In this document: in pieces, positions 24,088 through 36,310 of the stretch
Numbering within the stretch: position 1 is the first letter of the stretch
How the letters are laid out: each line of letters opens with the position of its first letter
Assembly: GCA_020002185.1 (NCBI GenBank)
Contig: JAHLWY010000220.1
Span: 124,001 to 188,000 of the forward strand
Source of the DNA: Paraescarpia echinospica
Taxonomy: Eukaryota > Annelida > Polychaeta > Sabellida > Siboglinidae
Direction of reading: 5' to 3'
Length of the DNA: 64,000 bases
Translations under genes and position numbers: made by a program
Notes under the pieces: generated by a model
The model's input: the letters and a program-made list of their open reading frames with translations, nothing else
Database searches by the model: none
Told to the model about the DNA's origin: nothing

Positions 24088-25377
24088 ATGTAATAATAAC
24101 ACATTATCTTTATTACAAGTAGACTTATGCCAGATAGTGATGCTTGCAATAAAATAAGTTTTATTTACATGACACAAATATATGTGCAATGGTGTCTTTC
24201 TGTGTGTCAGAAAAACTGAATGACAGCTTTAATCAAATTAAATTAATTTGCATTAATTGTTGCATCAATAATCAACATGTTACACAAATATACAGGGTAT
24301 TGCCTAAATATCAGGTCTGCCTACTTGACAAAAATAATTTCCGTAATCACCCCCTCCCCCTCCACCATCGCTCCTCACACCACTGTACACCTGGTTGCCA
24401 ATCAAGCGTTTTGTCTGAAGGAAGTAGACACAGTGACACACCCTATTCCCAATGCCTGGGGAATACTGGAATACAAACAAGCATTCCTTTGGATGCTTGT
24501 TTGCAACAAGTTAAATTGTATTAATTACTACGGTCAGAATTCATGCATAACCAGACATTTCCATGTTGCAGCATTGTATATAATAATATAGGCACAGCAT
24601 TGGTTGAAGTCAGCTTGCTAAACTAGGTAGCACTTGTGTATTATGTTCTGTAGTCAGATATTTTTATTTCCATAATAGGATGGCAGTTTCCGTAATGGTA
24701 AATGTTCATAATGATTAAGCAAAATATATAATGCCCTGAAATATTCATAATTTGTTGGTAGCACGACAACCCACACAACCAACCAGTGTATAAGCAGCCA
24801 TACAGTGGCACTGGCCGTGTGTTCCACCTCAAGGTAATAAAATGACCACTAACTGAAGACACACAAAGTCATTTCACAAAATGACAACAATAACGGTAGA
24901 CAATAAGGAGATATACAACATGATCTGGAAGTGGTAAACTGTGTAAAATATAAAAACAAATTACATTTTGGTCATTTTCAAAGCATTAAAATAATGTTAA
25001 TGCTCTGAAAATTACCAGAATGTAGCAGACATACAATACTGATTTGGTACAATTTAGGATATTATTATGCATGTATAAAGCCCTTAAACATGAAATGCTG
25101 TTGAATATTCAAAGGTTATTTGTTAAACATGTCATGAAGCACTGCACACGAAGACAAAATCAATGTTCACAAACCCGTGCGTCAACCACCAGAAGGTGCA
25201 CATCGTTAATTGTCGAAGTAACCAAACTGTGGAATTGAATGAACTGAATGACAGTTTTACCAATATTAGCTCATTTCACCATTTTAAAGCACACTACAGT
25301 AAACATATATTTGATAGTTAGTGTATACAGATATAATTTCACATTATTCAGTTTCATAGCAAACACCCATAATATAA

Positions 25378-25835
25378 GTAATGACTGCCATGTATGTATC
25401 ACTAGTAATGACTGCCATGTGTGTATCACTATTAATGACTGCCATGTGTGCATCACTAGTAATGACTGCCATGTGTGAATCACTAGTAATGACTGCCATG
25501 CCTGTATCACTAGTAATGACTGTCATGTCTGTATCACTAGTAATGACTGCCATGTGTGTATCACTAGTAATGACTGCCATGTATGTATCACTAGTAATGA
25601 CTGCCATGTATGTATCACTAGTAATGACTGCCATGTGTGTATCACTAGTAATGACTGCCATGTGTGCATCACTAGTAATGACTGCCATGCCTGTATCACT
25701 AGTAATGACTGTCATGTCTGTATCACTAGTAATGACTGTCATGTCTGTATCACTAGTAATGACTGCCATGTCTGTATCACTAGTAATGACTGCCATGTCT
25801 GTATCACTAGTAATGATTGTCATGTATCACTAATT
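25378..25835. repeat. 27-bp minisatellite in WDR20 intron 2
   Basis: About 17 tandem units of ATGACTGCCATGTGTGTATC plus ACTAGTA, period 27. Variation is limited to a few positions (GTGTG, GTATG, GTCTG; GCC or GTC). Because 27 is a multiple of three, several frames on both strands stay open across it; none is a gene. Confidence 0.97.
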
Positions 25836-25949
25836 AACTTAACATCATGTAAGCTGCTAGAAATTGTCGACCAAGGAGAAGCATGATTTTACTATATAAG
25901 TATTTTATTTCTATGTTTCTCCTTTAGAACTTTTCACCAATAATGGCAA

Positions 25950-27123
25950 TATGTTATAAACGGGGCGCGTTATAAACGTGGCGGGTTCCCGTATCTGCCA
26001 TCAGGGGCGCTACGACGATGACCGACACCACCGCTGCAAGAAGAACGCCATCGTCGCATAAAAGCCAAAGTGTGCACGTCGCGCAGTCTATATGGAGTTT
26101 ATGAAGCTTATTAAACTGCCAGCCAACGTCAATGTGTATTCTGTTTAAATGCCATACACTGTTGGACACTGTTGAATGTTGAACTGAATAAAATTCATGA
26201 ATTGTGTACCGTTTTTAAATAAACAACGAACCAAGAAGCGGTCAACTGAACGATAATATGGTACCGCTGACGTAAGATCTAAAATAATGACCTGGCACTC
26301 AGCAGCCGAATACGCAAATGATTTGACAAACGCTGTTTGAGTTTATTAAGGATTTAAAGCTATAAGTACGCTCACAATCGGCGTAACTTCGTCTTTTAAT
26401 CAATATCAAAATACCAATTTAGAAAGCACATTTACCGTGCCGAACAATATTACGATTCACCAATCCATATGCGGTTGACGAATTAATATTTTGGCACACC
26501 AGTACAGGCAGTAGCTTTGCGTTCATCGCAGCGAAAAGCTAATATTTGTTACGCAATGTTAGCTTACTGATCTTGCCTACTAAGCTGTATTAAAACGTAT
26601 TTAACCCATTCTTAAGCAAGGCGTATTTGTGAATTTCAATTGCACTTTACAAAAGCTGCCGCCCGGCGCCGATACGAACTCGCGATCCGCGGAAGCCATG
26701 ACCATGACTAGCAGATTGGAAACGATTCGTTTGATGTCGGCGCAAAACAAACAATACTTCGCTCCACATTTACTCTTCCTAAAGTTAAAATTGACCATAA
26801 TTATAGTTAAAGAAACTTATACCTTTGATAGCATTGGCAGTGCAGAATAAACAGCGGCAACGTAGTGACGCGCCTGAGACTTGATTCGTTGCAGTTGTAC
26901 GTCATTCGTCAACGTTAAATTTATCGACCGTTAACTAGTCTTTCAAATATACACATGTCGTGGACAAAGACTTCACACAAAACAATCGACAGTTATTGCT
27001 GTGTTAATATTGTTTGTCACAGCGCCCATTTCCCCCCTGGCGGCAGAAATTCGGGGTCCACGACCGGCCGCGTTATAACCGAATCCGCGTTATAACGGGG
27101 CGCGTTATAACGAGGCGCGACTG
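25950..27123. mobile_element. Tigger/pogo-like element with GTTATAACG subterminal repeats
   Basis: Read on the minus strand, the right end begins TA-CAGTCGCGCCTCGTTATA and continues with further GTTATAACGCG units, a pattern typical of Tigger/pogo elements. The left end has GTTATAAACGGGGCGCG and neighbouring sequence that, reverse-complemented, aligns with the subterminal right end (GCGCCC..., GGCAGA, GGG...). The left terminus itself is eroded. No transposase frame is recognisable. Confidence 0.65.
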
Positions 27124-29515
27124 TATTGTGTTTCTACATATGTTGTTAAAATGTGTGTTGCATTCAATTAAGTTTCAAATCTTGAAGCAAAGTTCAACAA
27201 TTACGTTGACAAAATAAAACGTCAATTTCATCATGCTATACCAATAAATTGACAGAACATACTATAAGTGCTCCAGTGAAACAAATGAAGCCAGGCATTT
27301 TAGTTTTGCCAAAGTAAAACATCTATCCAATTATGATGGTTAGTTTTCAAATTATGCATTATTTTGTAAACGACATCAGCGTGGTAAAAAGCATAAAAAG
27401 GCACTCACGTAGAATCCGGACCCACCTCGATTTCGCCATTATAACTTGAGTTTTGCCTAACTTTGATACCTCAGAGAGTTAGTTCCATCATCCAACATCA
27501 TCCCAGGCATATTTATATTACAAAAATATTGTGTCTTAGTGAACTTATGAAGCCCAAATTGCAACACGGTTTGCACTAGTCTGTATGGCTGTGGTCGTGC
27601 GTTACCGCATCGCGCTCGTAAAATGATAGTGGCGTATGTTGATGCAAACCGGGGTGCTATTTATGCCTCAAAAGTGCGCTAAGACGCAATATTCTTAAAC
27701 GTAAATATGCCTGGGTCCGTATTCTACACAAGTGCCCATAAAAATTCATAATTTACAAAATGGATATTGAATGAAACATTCTGTTCCAATATAAAATCAA
27801 TAATCAAAATGTTGATAGACAGCAACCTCTTTCACAAGTATAATGTTACCTTAGTGTTATCAATGTATCAAAATACAGCAAAATAAACAAATGAAACAAA
27901 GTGTGGACGGTGCCATGATCAACAAGATGGCTGCATATATATACTGCGAGATGAACACGTCAACAACAGGTTATCTGCAGGATTTCTCCATGTCTAAAAG
28001 TTGCACTGACATCATAGTTGAACAATAATAGAACTCAGTGATCGTTGCCAACACTACTGATGCTGTATACATCGAGTTCTGACTCAAAATTAATGGAAAA
28101 TGATCACAATCAACTCTGCCAAATGCTACGTGATGTTGAAGTTCATTTTGACGAACACAACTCAACTTCCTTCCAAATAAACTCTCTTAATTCACAAACG
28201 CAAACTGCTTTCGCAAGATGGTGACAGAACATTATTCTTGAATCTAGGTCACTAATTTGACCTAGTTTGTTCGTGGAAAAGAAGGATCGCGGTAAACAAA
28301 AGGCCTAAGAGAAGTCAGTTTCGTGGATGTTTTTGGTCGGCTTGCGTGTACGAGGCATTGGGCGGTTTTGGCACGGTTGCACAGTAGAGAGTTAAGGTTG
28401 TGGGTTAGCAATTCTTCAAAGGCATGCTTGTTTTGCAACATCCAATAACTAACTAAGTTACATTATGTTAATTACAGCTTTCAAAGTGCATGCATGGCGA
28501 GACATGCCCAAGTGTTTACATCTGTAGAGCATCACCATGGGAAAGACAGCACCAGTGAATAGCCAATAATCATCCAACGAGCTTCTAAATTTACAACACA
28601 CAACAGAAGACATTACAGCGTATATTACTAACAGTTAATGACTTATTAAGGCATTTTATAATTATATACATAACTGTCAGAAAACCATAACTATTTAACG
28701 GTTCTACCTTAGGTCATCTTAATTTATTTATTTCATTATATAATTCTATATCTGTGAATTTTATTAATGTCTAGATGCGCATTAATGACACTGATATTTT
28801 TGTTACTGTAACTGCTGTTGACTGACAGATACAGACATAATAGTAATATGCCCATATTTGAATTCGGCTAACTGAACTAGGATGCGAATCAAGCCAATGT
28901 GAACGCTCCGTTTGTTTATGACCCGCACACCATGCCCCCTTGTGCATTAATTTGGTTGGCGCTTTAATCCAGCATAATTTTGTGTATGTGATCACAGCCA
29001 AATTAGTTGATCCACATCGTAATTTGGTTGAAAATTATATGTGAAAACAGCCTTTGAACTTGCAGTGGACTAAACACTTGTTGATAAATTGTCACAAGTG
29101 AATGATGATTCTTCAGGGCATCTGGAGCAGCATTATTTATAGATTTAGCAATTCTTTGATGTGTATCATTTTCTAATATGGCTAACACTGTGGCAGTTTC
29201 AGTCATAGTCTGAGGTGAATTTCTGTAATGATTACGGGAAAATCCATAATGACAGACAGCCCTGATATTTATAGGCCTCAAATGTAAGCAGACTTGACAG
29301 AGTCCAGGGTGCCTGGGTTGACATTTGGAGATGGTTGTTACCAAACAGGACCAACAGCAGAACCTTGCTCTTGGCCGACAAACAAGCAATTGGGAAACAA
29401 GGAAAGTGTTTAAAATTGCAATTACTTTTTATCATTTTATAATTCAAATATTTTAAAAAATGTATCTAAATGCAATTCTAAAAATCTGGCATAAGTGTCT
29501 TGGGAGTAACCATAC

Positions 29516-29698
29516 CTCCTCGTTGTACAGTTTGCTCAGCTCCTTCTTGATCGGGTCAATCAGCTGTACTTGCCCAGCTGTGAAGCCGACCAGAAGCATG
29601 ACCGATTCAGTTGTGGCAGTCAACTGGTTGAAATCATGACAGGTTGGGAATGTGCCTTTGTATACCCTCTTGTCTATTGGTTTCGTCAGATCCGCAGC
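29516..29698 (-). CDS. WDR20: WDR20, coding exon 2
   Basis: It encodes residues 84-144. It starts AADLTKPIDKRVYKG after a TTTCAG acceptor (ending at 29699) and ends KLYNEE before the donor GTATGG (29515 downwards). The segment TCHDFNQLTATTESVMLLVG followed by FTAGQVQLIDPIKKE closely matches the first WD blades of vertebrate WDR20. Both boundaries are phase 0. Confidence 0.95.
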
Positions 29699-30002
29699 CT
29701 GAAATACATTACATGTCTCATTATTGACCTGTATCTTTTCCATGTCAAAGTCAGATTAACAACAAAAACATTTCTTCAGTGCTTTTTTTAATAACTCGAT
29801 AAGTGATGCATGATGCCTTGCTGTTATTTTCACCTGCCTAATCCAATATTTTCCAAAACTGCCACCTCATGGATATGTCTCGTAAAATTAATGTTCTGTG
29901 TTACTTTATGTGTTCAATATCTTCAAATATCATGCATGAAAATAACAGGTAGTTTATGAAACTAAATTATTATATTTTATTATATGCATTCCATTATAAC
30001 CC

Positions 30003-30027
30003 TATATATATATATATATATATATAT
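30003..30027. repeat. (TA)n microsatellite
   Basis: An uninterrupted TA dinucleotide run in WDR20 intron 1. Confidence 0.95.
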
Positions 30028-30181
30028 GTTTACAACACTGGTGATTAGCTAACTAATATTCATGACAGTGATCTTCACCAGCTTTATGTTTGTGTTCTGA
30101 GGTTTTCTTTTCAAATTTATTGACAGATTACCCAATCTGATCCCCTATGCTGAATATGTTAACTGGCCACTCAGTCTTGGC

Positions 30182-31131
30182 CAGGCTTTGAATCCACTAG
30201 CCCAGTAGATTTGAAAAGTTATTGGCCCGCCTGTGAAAGTTACTGGCCCGGATTCTGTATTACCGTCAAAAATACGCTCATTCTGAGGTGCAAAACATTA
30301 TTAGTCTTTTTTATAATTTTATCAACAAAGTTGTTAGAAGTTACTATACACATATTGATTGTTCAAAGTGAGATGTCCAATGCTAACAATATTGTAATAT
30401 TGTTCAAGTGTGTACTCAGATACAGTACAGTATTTGCTAAGTTTAAATAAAGTGTGGCTACACTAGCCACAACAGCTAGTCAGTCCGAGTCGGTAGTTGA
30501 GTTGACGCTGCTTTCATGTACAGGTCAATCAAGGCATTAGACTATTTCACGGTTCGTTCGATAGGTGGCACCATCCAAAATAGGTGGCCTTCACCTTGCC
30601 CTTGCTGATGCAGCGTTACATTTGGTTTCTGTCACTTTAGCCACTAGTTAAATTTACATTTAAGCTGTACTCCTTTTATATATCTAGAGAAGAAAAAGCG
30701 TGCGTAATTCTAAAGTCAAGGCAGCTTCCAACCACCGTACAAAGTGTGTCCAAGGGACGCGGTGGGACTTTAAAAATGGTGTCTCTCGTCATAAAAACCT
30801 GCGCTGCCGGTAGTTAAAAAATCTATTTGATGGCTTTGCGTGCCGTCGTCCGCATGATAAGTGTTGGAGTTTGGACTCATTATTGATCAGAATTAGTATC
30901 TACGTTATGTTTACAATGTCCTATAACTGAGTCGCGTCTAAGAATTCTGGCGAGCTGCATCTGATAACCGATGTGGTCGTGCCGTGACCGCCGCTTCGTC
31001 TCGGAGGCGTTCGAGAACCGGAACCCAGTGGCCCGTCGGGCCGGTAAAATGTAAGAACTGGTGGCCTGAACTGGCCCGACAGCTTCAAAAAAGGCGCCGG
31101 GCCATCGGGCCAGTGTTAATGTCGAGGCCTG
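30182..31131. mobile_element. hAT-like non-autonomous element in WDR20 intron 1
   Basis: The left end is CAGGCTTTGAATCCACTAG. The right end, read on the minus strand, begins CAGGCCTCGACATTAACAC. Both then carry CTGGCCCG-type repeats. CAGG termini with GGCCCG subterminal repeats suit hAT elements. TTGGC occurs on both sides (30177-30181 and 31132-31136), but a full 8-bp duplication is not visible. No transposase. Confidence 0.6.
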
Positions 31132-31615
31132 TTGGCTATCAACACATAATCATTTTAATCAAGGCCGGATAAGTCAACTCACAACATATCATTCAATGCA
31201 ACATCAACAAGCAACGCCAACAGAGCCAAATGTGTGTTCTCATAGATATTAACGTAGAAAAACCATGAAATACTGACTGTCAAGACTGTCTTTGCCAGTC
31301 TTTTTTTTAAATGCTAAAATATCAACGTAACATTTGTAATTGTGCACACAATATTGTAGACTATTGAAGTACTTCGATACATTTAGATGATGTTAGAAGC
31401 AAATGTCACGGTTGAGCTGAGTGACTAACCGACAGTGACTGACAGTTCCTGAACGGGGCGGGTGACATGATGTAATTTTGTAGGCCGACGGGTTTACGTT
31501 GACAACTACTCTTAAATTACCCCGGAGAACTTCAGATCACAGTTAAGTGAATGTTGCATATATAAATGTAGCTATTATTATGTCTCCGTTTTGTCGTAGG
31601 TAAAGATTGACTGAC

Positions 31616-31864
31616 CTTCCGCACACCCTTGTACACGTAGAAGTACAACTCTTTGCCAATGTTGAAACATATCCTGTCACCAGTGCCAGACTGGTCGTTT
31701 AAAGTAATGAACGAAACTTTAACTGGGGTATTTCCTTGACCATTAAATGCAACTCGAGTAGGTCTTGAATATTCGGAAAGCGTCATTAATTTGTATATTC
31801 CTTCTCTTGTCATAAATTGAGTTTTTATCTCATCTTTTCCCCCACCCTCACTCTGGGTAGCCAT
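31616..31864 (-). CDS. WDR20: WDR20, coding exon 1 (start codon)
   Basis: It encodes residues 1-83. I chose the Met at 31864-31862 because MATQSEGGGKDEIKTQF lines up with the N terminus of vertebrate WDR20. The open frame runs 34 codons further upstream, but that part does not resemble the family. LNDQSGTGDRICFNIG and ELYFYVYKGVRK follow, and the exon ends at the donor GTCAGT (31615 downwards) in phase 0. The upstream sequence (31865-32100) would hold the promoter; I see no decisive motif there. Confidence 0.95.
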
Positions 31865-31969
31865 GTTGGATGTTTCCGTAATGCTAGAACCCGTATGATG
31901 CTCACTTGGCATGCGTAAATATAAACTTCCGTTCGTACTATTAAGGATGCACTTAGGACGCGCCAAATC

Positions 31970-32849
31970 CTAGTTCCACCCATTCCCGTGTGGCGGACAA
32001 CACTTTGTACACACTCAATGACCAGAAAATTCGTGCCAGGTCAAACATCGTGTAACTGAAATCTCGTGTTCTAACGCTCTTGGACTTTTTTAATACACTG
32101 CATGATCTCGCACTAATTCACGTGACACACTCTGACCATTCAGTGCTTTATACAGCGCATATAGGAAGCACTGTTTTAACACAGGCGTCTTTTACTTACG
32201 ATATTTGGATTATGCCGGTCTATTTTCTTAAGTAATTCACTCAAAATTACTTTTCTAACAGTTTGTTTGCAGAAATTTGACAGAATAGGTGTTAGAAATT
32301 TAGCACATCTTGTTTTGATCAGGTTTTTATTAAAACGACAAAATCATGTTGTTTGCACGCATGATTAGTGCCGTTACCAGTATGTATTCGAAGTCAGTAT
32401 TGTTATCAAAATCACGTAAATCTCCTCCCTAGCAACAGATACGAAGGGCAAAAACACGACATGCAGTCACTATCGCGTAACCTTCTGTTATACGGCATTA
32501 CCTGCCAACTATCCCGGAATTTCCTGGAGTCTATTGGATTTTGGGAGTATTTTCCGGTCTCCCGTAACACAGGCAAATCTTCCGGATTTTCGCTTAAAAA
32601 CTCCCACAGAACCTCACCCATCTTCGAGACAGCCCGACACCACGGGGGACCTGCTGAGACGTGCTGATCTGCTAATTTCCAGCGAACAATGTTCAACAGC
32701 CCCCCCCCTTCATCTTGCTATGTCAAGATCCAAGATAGCGAGAGACAGGAAGCGTACAAAACTGCTGATGAATCTCTCGGAATTCAAAACAGTTCACAGG
32801 TGTAGTCTATAGCTAATCAGACCGACCTCTATGTGTAAACTATTGATGT
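31970..32849. other. Upstream region of WDR20, no supported gene
   Basis: Between the WDR20 start and the LINE. The segment 32495-32690 contains repeated TCCCGGAATTT/CCGGATTTT-type phrases that look like an eroded transposon end, then a run of C (32700-32707). Overlapping frames on both strands here carry no domain. Confidence 0.5.
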
Positions 32850-34535
32850 GCTACAGAGTGTGATAGAACAATTTAGCGATCTCAATGCTCAACTACCCAA
32901 ACGGCGTTTGTGACACAGATGCTGGTACAAGTTACCTGAATTTAATACACATGTGTTCAAGTATAATTATTTTTATCAATGACAATGATTTGTGTGTCGC
33001 CGATTTAAATTATCACCAACAAGCTCAATATACATACTTCTGTGATTCCACATCTACATACACGTGGATAGATCATTACCGACCACATATCGGAACATAG
33101 ACCCTTGCAATATCCTACCACCACATGCTGATAACGTGAACGATCACTTGCCCCTCTGTCTACAACCAGAGTTCTCTGTAACCATGCAGGGTCAATCCGC
33201 TCTGTCCCGGCCCAGCCTAACTTGTGACGAGATCGAACGCTGACAGGAGTGCTATACAGCGGCTGGTTGACTGTTACATTGTCCAGCTGATCAATGCCAT
33301 GCACGAGTACGCTACAGTAGTTCTAAGCAAGGTACAAAGTTACAAACAGAAACACTGCAACAAACCAAAACCGTATTGGTGCTCTGAACTCAGTCACCTA
33401 CGAGATCGCAAACGGTTCTGGCGACGATTTTGGAATGACAACGACAGACCACGTGTAGGTACAGTGTACGAAACGTACACATATATTAACAAGATCTTCC
33501 GTCGTAGAAGTAGGCAGTGTGTTAATTATTCAATGAATAACGAGTACCGGAAACTTAATGCTATGTTAAACAACAGGAAAATGTCAGCGTTCTGGAACGT
33601 AATTAAGAAGCGCAAAATTACAATAGTTAAATCATCTCTACGCAGTGGCGTGGGAACGAAATTCAGCACCATTGAAAAATTTTCGCCGCCGCTTATCTTC
33701 ACATCTTTCTTCACCTTGTGGCTCTTTCGGTTGGCTCGATCGAATGTGACATCGGAAGACGGGGAGGGGGAGCAGAAAACCACATGACTGCCCTCCAACT
33801 GCACTCACCTTTCACAGTCAACAAAATACACATTAATCGTCTCATAACATTTACATTTCCACCCGCCATTGACGCTCGCCGCAAAAACAAACATTCACGG
33901 TCATATTTAAAGGGAATAAAAACATCTATTGCTTGAATTTATGTTATATTACATCCTGATATCTATTTCCACGTCCACCAAGCAAAACAAAATCAAAACA
34001 ATTCAATGAATTATAAATTCCACATTTTATGCTGTACATCCGGACATTTTCGAATATGCATATTTTTGGCGCGCTTTTCGGGATGCCGAGATGTGACGTC
34101 ACTTATGACTCAAACTCGCATCAGGCCGACCCTTTCCATGCTTTCAGACCATGTTTACAAGTATAGCTTTTGGGTTGAAACGAGCGTCAGAATGAGTTAT
34201 TGTGCAATTTTCCGACGTAATACAAACACTAGTCATCATTGAGGAACAAGCAGTTGTCTTACGGTTCCACATGAATCGAATTTTATTCAAAACAACGTAT
34301 GCGAATGGGCCTACAAGTCGACTAGGTTTCGCCGAGCTTGGGTCGTTTTCCGAATAATTATATCGAATGCAACCAACGGGAGATAATCTACACCAATAAA
34401 CATACATAGCAAACATATATTGTATCCAGCTACATAAAGTAACGTGTATAATCTCATAATATCACTGCAATATCGATATATGAAGGAGTTGTACAATTTA
34501 CCATAACAACTTAAATCAGTAAAAAGGTTTCCGCT

Positions 34536-34617
34536 GGTCCCGCTAGCTCAGTAGGTAGGCGCGTTGGTTGCTTGTCATTTAATTTACAATCGGGCGACGC
34601 CGGTTCAATCCTGACTG
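34536..34617 (+). repeat. tRNA-like segment in left arm, copy 2
   Basis: Box A TAGCTCAGTAGGTAGGC and box B CCGGTTCAATCCTG. This is the best preserved of the four tRNA-like segments, with GGTCCCGC at its 5' side, but it still lacks a closed cloverleaf. Confidence 0.7.
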
Positions 34618-35089
34618 CATGCAAAATATGGATGTTCTTTACACTTTTTGTGTTTATGTTTTCACGAAGTAATATAAACTAAATCATTTAGTATACTATG
34701 ATGTACTGTTTGTAAATAATTTTTATTTTGTTGTAATTATTTATTCGCCACAAAAATGAAAATATGGTCATTATATAACGATGTTTCTAAATAGTATTTA
34801 TCCAAACAAATATAATGTAATGGATATCTAATTTATTAATTGTAAATATATTGTACAGTAATATATTGTAACTATATATGTGAAAACAGATTGTGATCTG
34901 TCTGGATAAATACAATTTAGAAATATCTTATATAATGACCATATTTTCATTTTTGTGGCGAATAAATAATTACTACAAAAATATATAAAAATATTTACAA
35001 ACAGTGTATCATAGTATATTAAATGATTTGGTTTATATTACTTCGTGAAAACATAAACAAAAAAAGTGTAAAGAAAATCAATAGTTTGC

Positions 35090-35175
35090 ATGCTGTCAGG
35101 ATTGAACCGGCGTCGCCCGATTGTAAAACAGACGCCAAGGAACCAACGCGTTTACCAACTGAGCTATCAACGCCG
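35090..35175 (-). repeat. tRNA-like segment in right arm, copy 2
   Basis: Minus-strand counterpart with TAGCTCAGTTGGTAAACGCG and CCGGTTCAATCCTG. The sequence before box A has diverged from the other three. Confidence 0.65.
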
Positions 35176-35823
35176 GCAGAAATTCGCTCACTGATTTCAG
35201 TTATGATAAATTGTACAACTCCTCCTTCATACATCGATATTCTAGTGATATTATGAGATTTGACACGTTCCTTTCTGTAGCTGGATACGATATATGTTTG
35301 CTATGTATGTATATTGGTGTACATTATCTCCCGTTGGTTGCATTCGATATAATTATTCGGAAAACGAGCCCAGGGCCAAGCTCGACGAAACCTAGTCGAC
35401 TTGTAGGCTCATTCGCATTGATTGTTTTGAATAAAATTGAATTCACGTGAAACCGTAAGATAACTGCTTGTTCCTCTATGATGACTAGTGTTTGTATTAC
35501 ATCGAATTATTGCATAACAACTCATTCTGACGCTCGTTTCGACCCCAACATTATCCATGTAAACATGCTCTGAATGCATAGAAAGGATCGGCCTGCTGCG
35601 AGTGTGAGTCATGTGTGACGTTAAGATACCACGTGATCGCCTAGCTCGTTAAATTTTTATTTTCCGCGGGAATCGCTACACAGACGGGTTTAAAATCGAA
35701 TTTATGCTACAAATGTACTTTTCTGTATTTTTTAAATGTTCTCGAATGTTACATGTAATATTAAACTTTCTGTACACATGGAAAACGGATTTTAGCTAAT
35801 GCCTTGTTTTTATTTCCTTTAAT

Positions 35824-35866
35824 AGGGGGCAGAACCATAATACAGTATTATTATGTCTGCCCCCCC
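35824..35866. repeat. Perfect-ended hairpin
   Basis: GGGGGCAGA at the left pairs with TCTGCCCCC at the right, and the inner ATAATA pairs with TATTAT. It lies immediately right of copy 2 of the inverted-arm element and inside the hAT-like element. Confidence 0.8.
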
Positions 35867-36310
35867 TCCGGAGAAATTCCAGGGACAGCTATAGCTGCCA
35901 CCCTGCCCACCCCGCCGTTCCGCCGCCTATGTCTCTATATATACCGCATATTTTAGTGAATTCTATGGTGGCGTTATGCAAGCTTTACCAGACAGCACTG
36001 ATGAACAAAACCGTGATAAGGAAATGGTGGAGCAATATGTTAATGATAATTGTTATACGGTGGATACACAAACGGTAGATCAGGAGCAAGTCGACAAGCT
36101 TATATCCAACTTTCATAAGGGGAACTCTCCCGGTCTCGATGGTATAACTGCTGAGCATCTTGTTTATGGAAAATCCCCATTACTGTGTTCATTGCTTGCG
36201 TCGCTATTATTATAATAGTGTTATCCTAACATGCAGGGCATATGCGCCAGTATCAACATTATTCACCACTGGCTTAATTGTTCCCGTATTGTGCCGACGA
36301 TATTACCGTG

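Larger units (their letters stand above)
19924..29515 (-). other. WDR20 intron 2 (9.6 kb)
   Basis: Bounded by GTATGG at the donor (29515 downwards) and CAG at the acceptor. It contains dispersed repeat copy B, the 27-bp minisatellite and a Tigger-like element. The remainder (about 19930-21290, 24090-25370 and 27125-29510) shows no exon or domain that I can support. Confidence 0.85.
33907..35822. mobile_element. 1.9-kb TTAA-flanked element with long internal inverted arms, copy 2
   Basis: It has the same organisation as 8401-10297: ends TTAAAGGGAATAAAAA and the complement of TTAAAGGAAATAAAAA, the same distinct left-end and right-end sequences, and two inverted arms. The left arm starts at GTGACGTCAC (34093); the right arm ends at a decayed GTGTGACGTT near 35613. 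tRNA-like segments lie in both arms. The left arm is close to the copy 1 left arm, including small shared variants, so the inverted structure existed before the copies spread. Confidence 0.88.
33643..35931. mobile_element. hAT-like element inserted in the LINE
   Basis: The left end is CAGTGGCGTGGGAACG. The right end on the minus strand is CATAGGCGGCGGAACGG. Flanking 8-mers are TCTCTACG (33635-33642) and TCTCTATA (35932-35939), a near-match duplication. LINE coding resumes immediately outside both ends. The element's own sequence is only about 370 bp, because copy 2 of the inverted-arm element sits inside it. Confidence 0.65.
32850..36310 (+). pseudogene. Non-LTR retrotransposon split by nested insertions
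   Basis: The left part (32885-33642) reads as the end of an endonuclease (DLNYHQQAQYTYFCDS, TWIDHY, then DHLPLCL after a frameshift) and the linker to the reverse transcriptase (KPKPYWCSELSHLRDRKRFW, NYSMNNEYRKLNAMLNNRK). The right part (about 35940-36290) resumes with FSEFYGGVMQALPDSTDEQ, then GNSPGLDGITAEHL and, after a frameshift, LFTTGLIVPVL, the start of the RT domain. The 2.3 kb between is transposon sequence. Beyond about 36310 the RT is lost. Several frameshifts make it non-functional. Confidence 0.85.

Noticed and set aside
25344..25886. Several overlapping frames of 110-159 codons on both strands
   Set aside because: They are by-products of the 27-bp minisatellite within a WDR20 intron.
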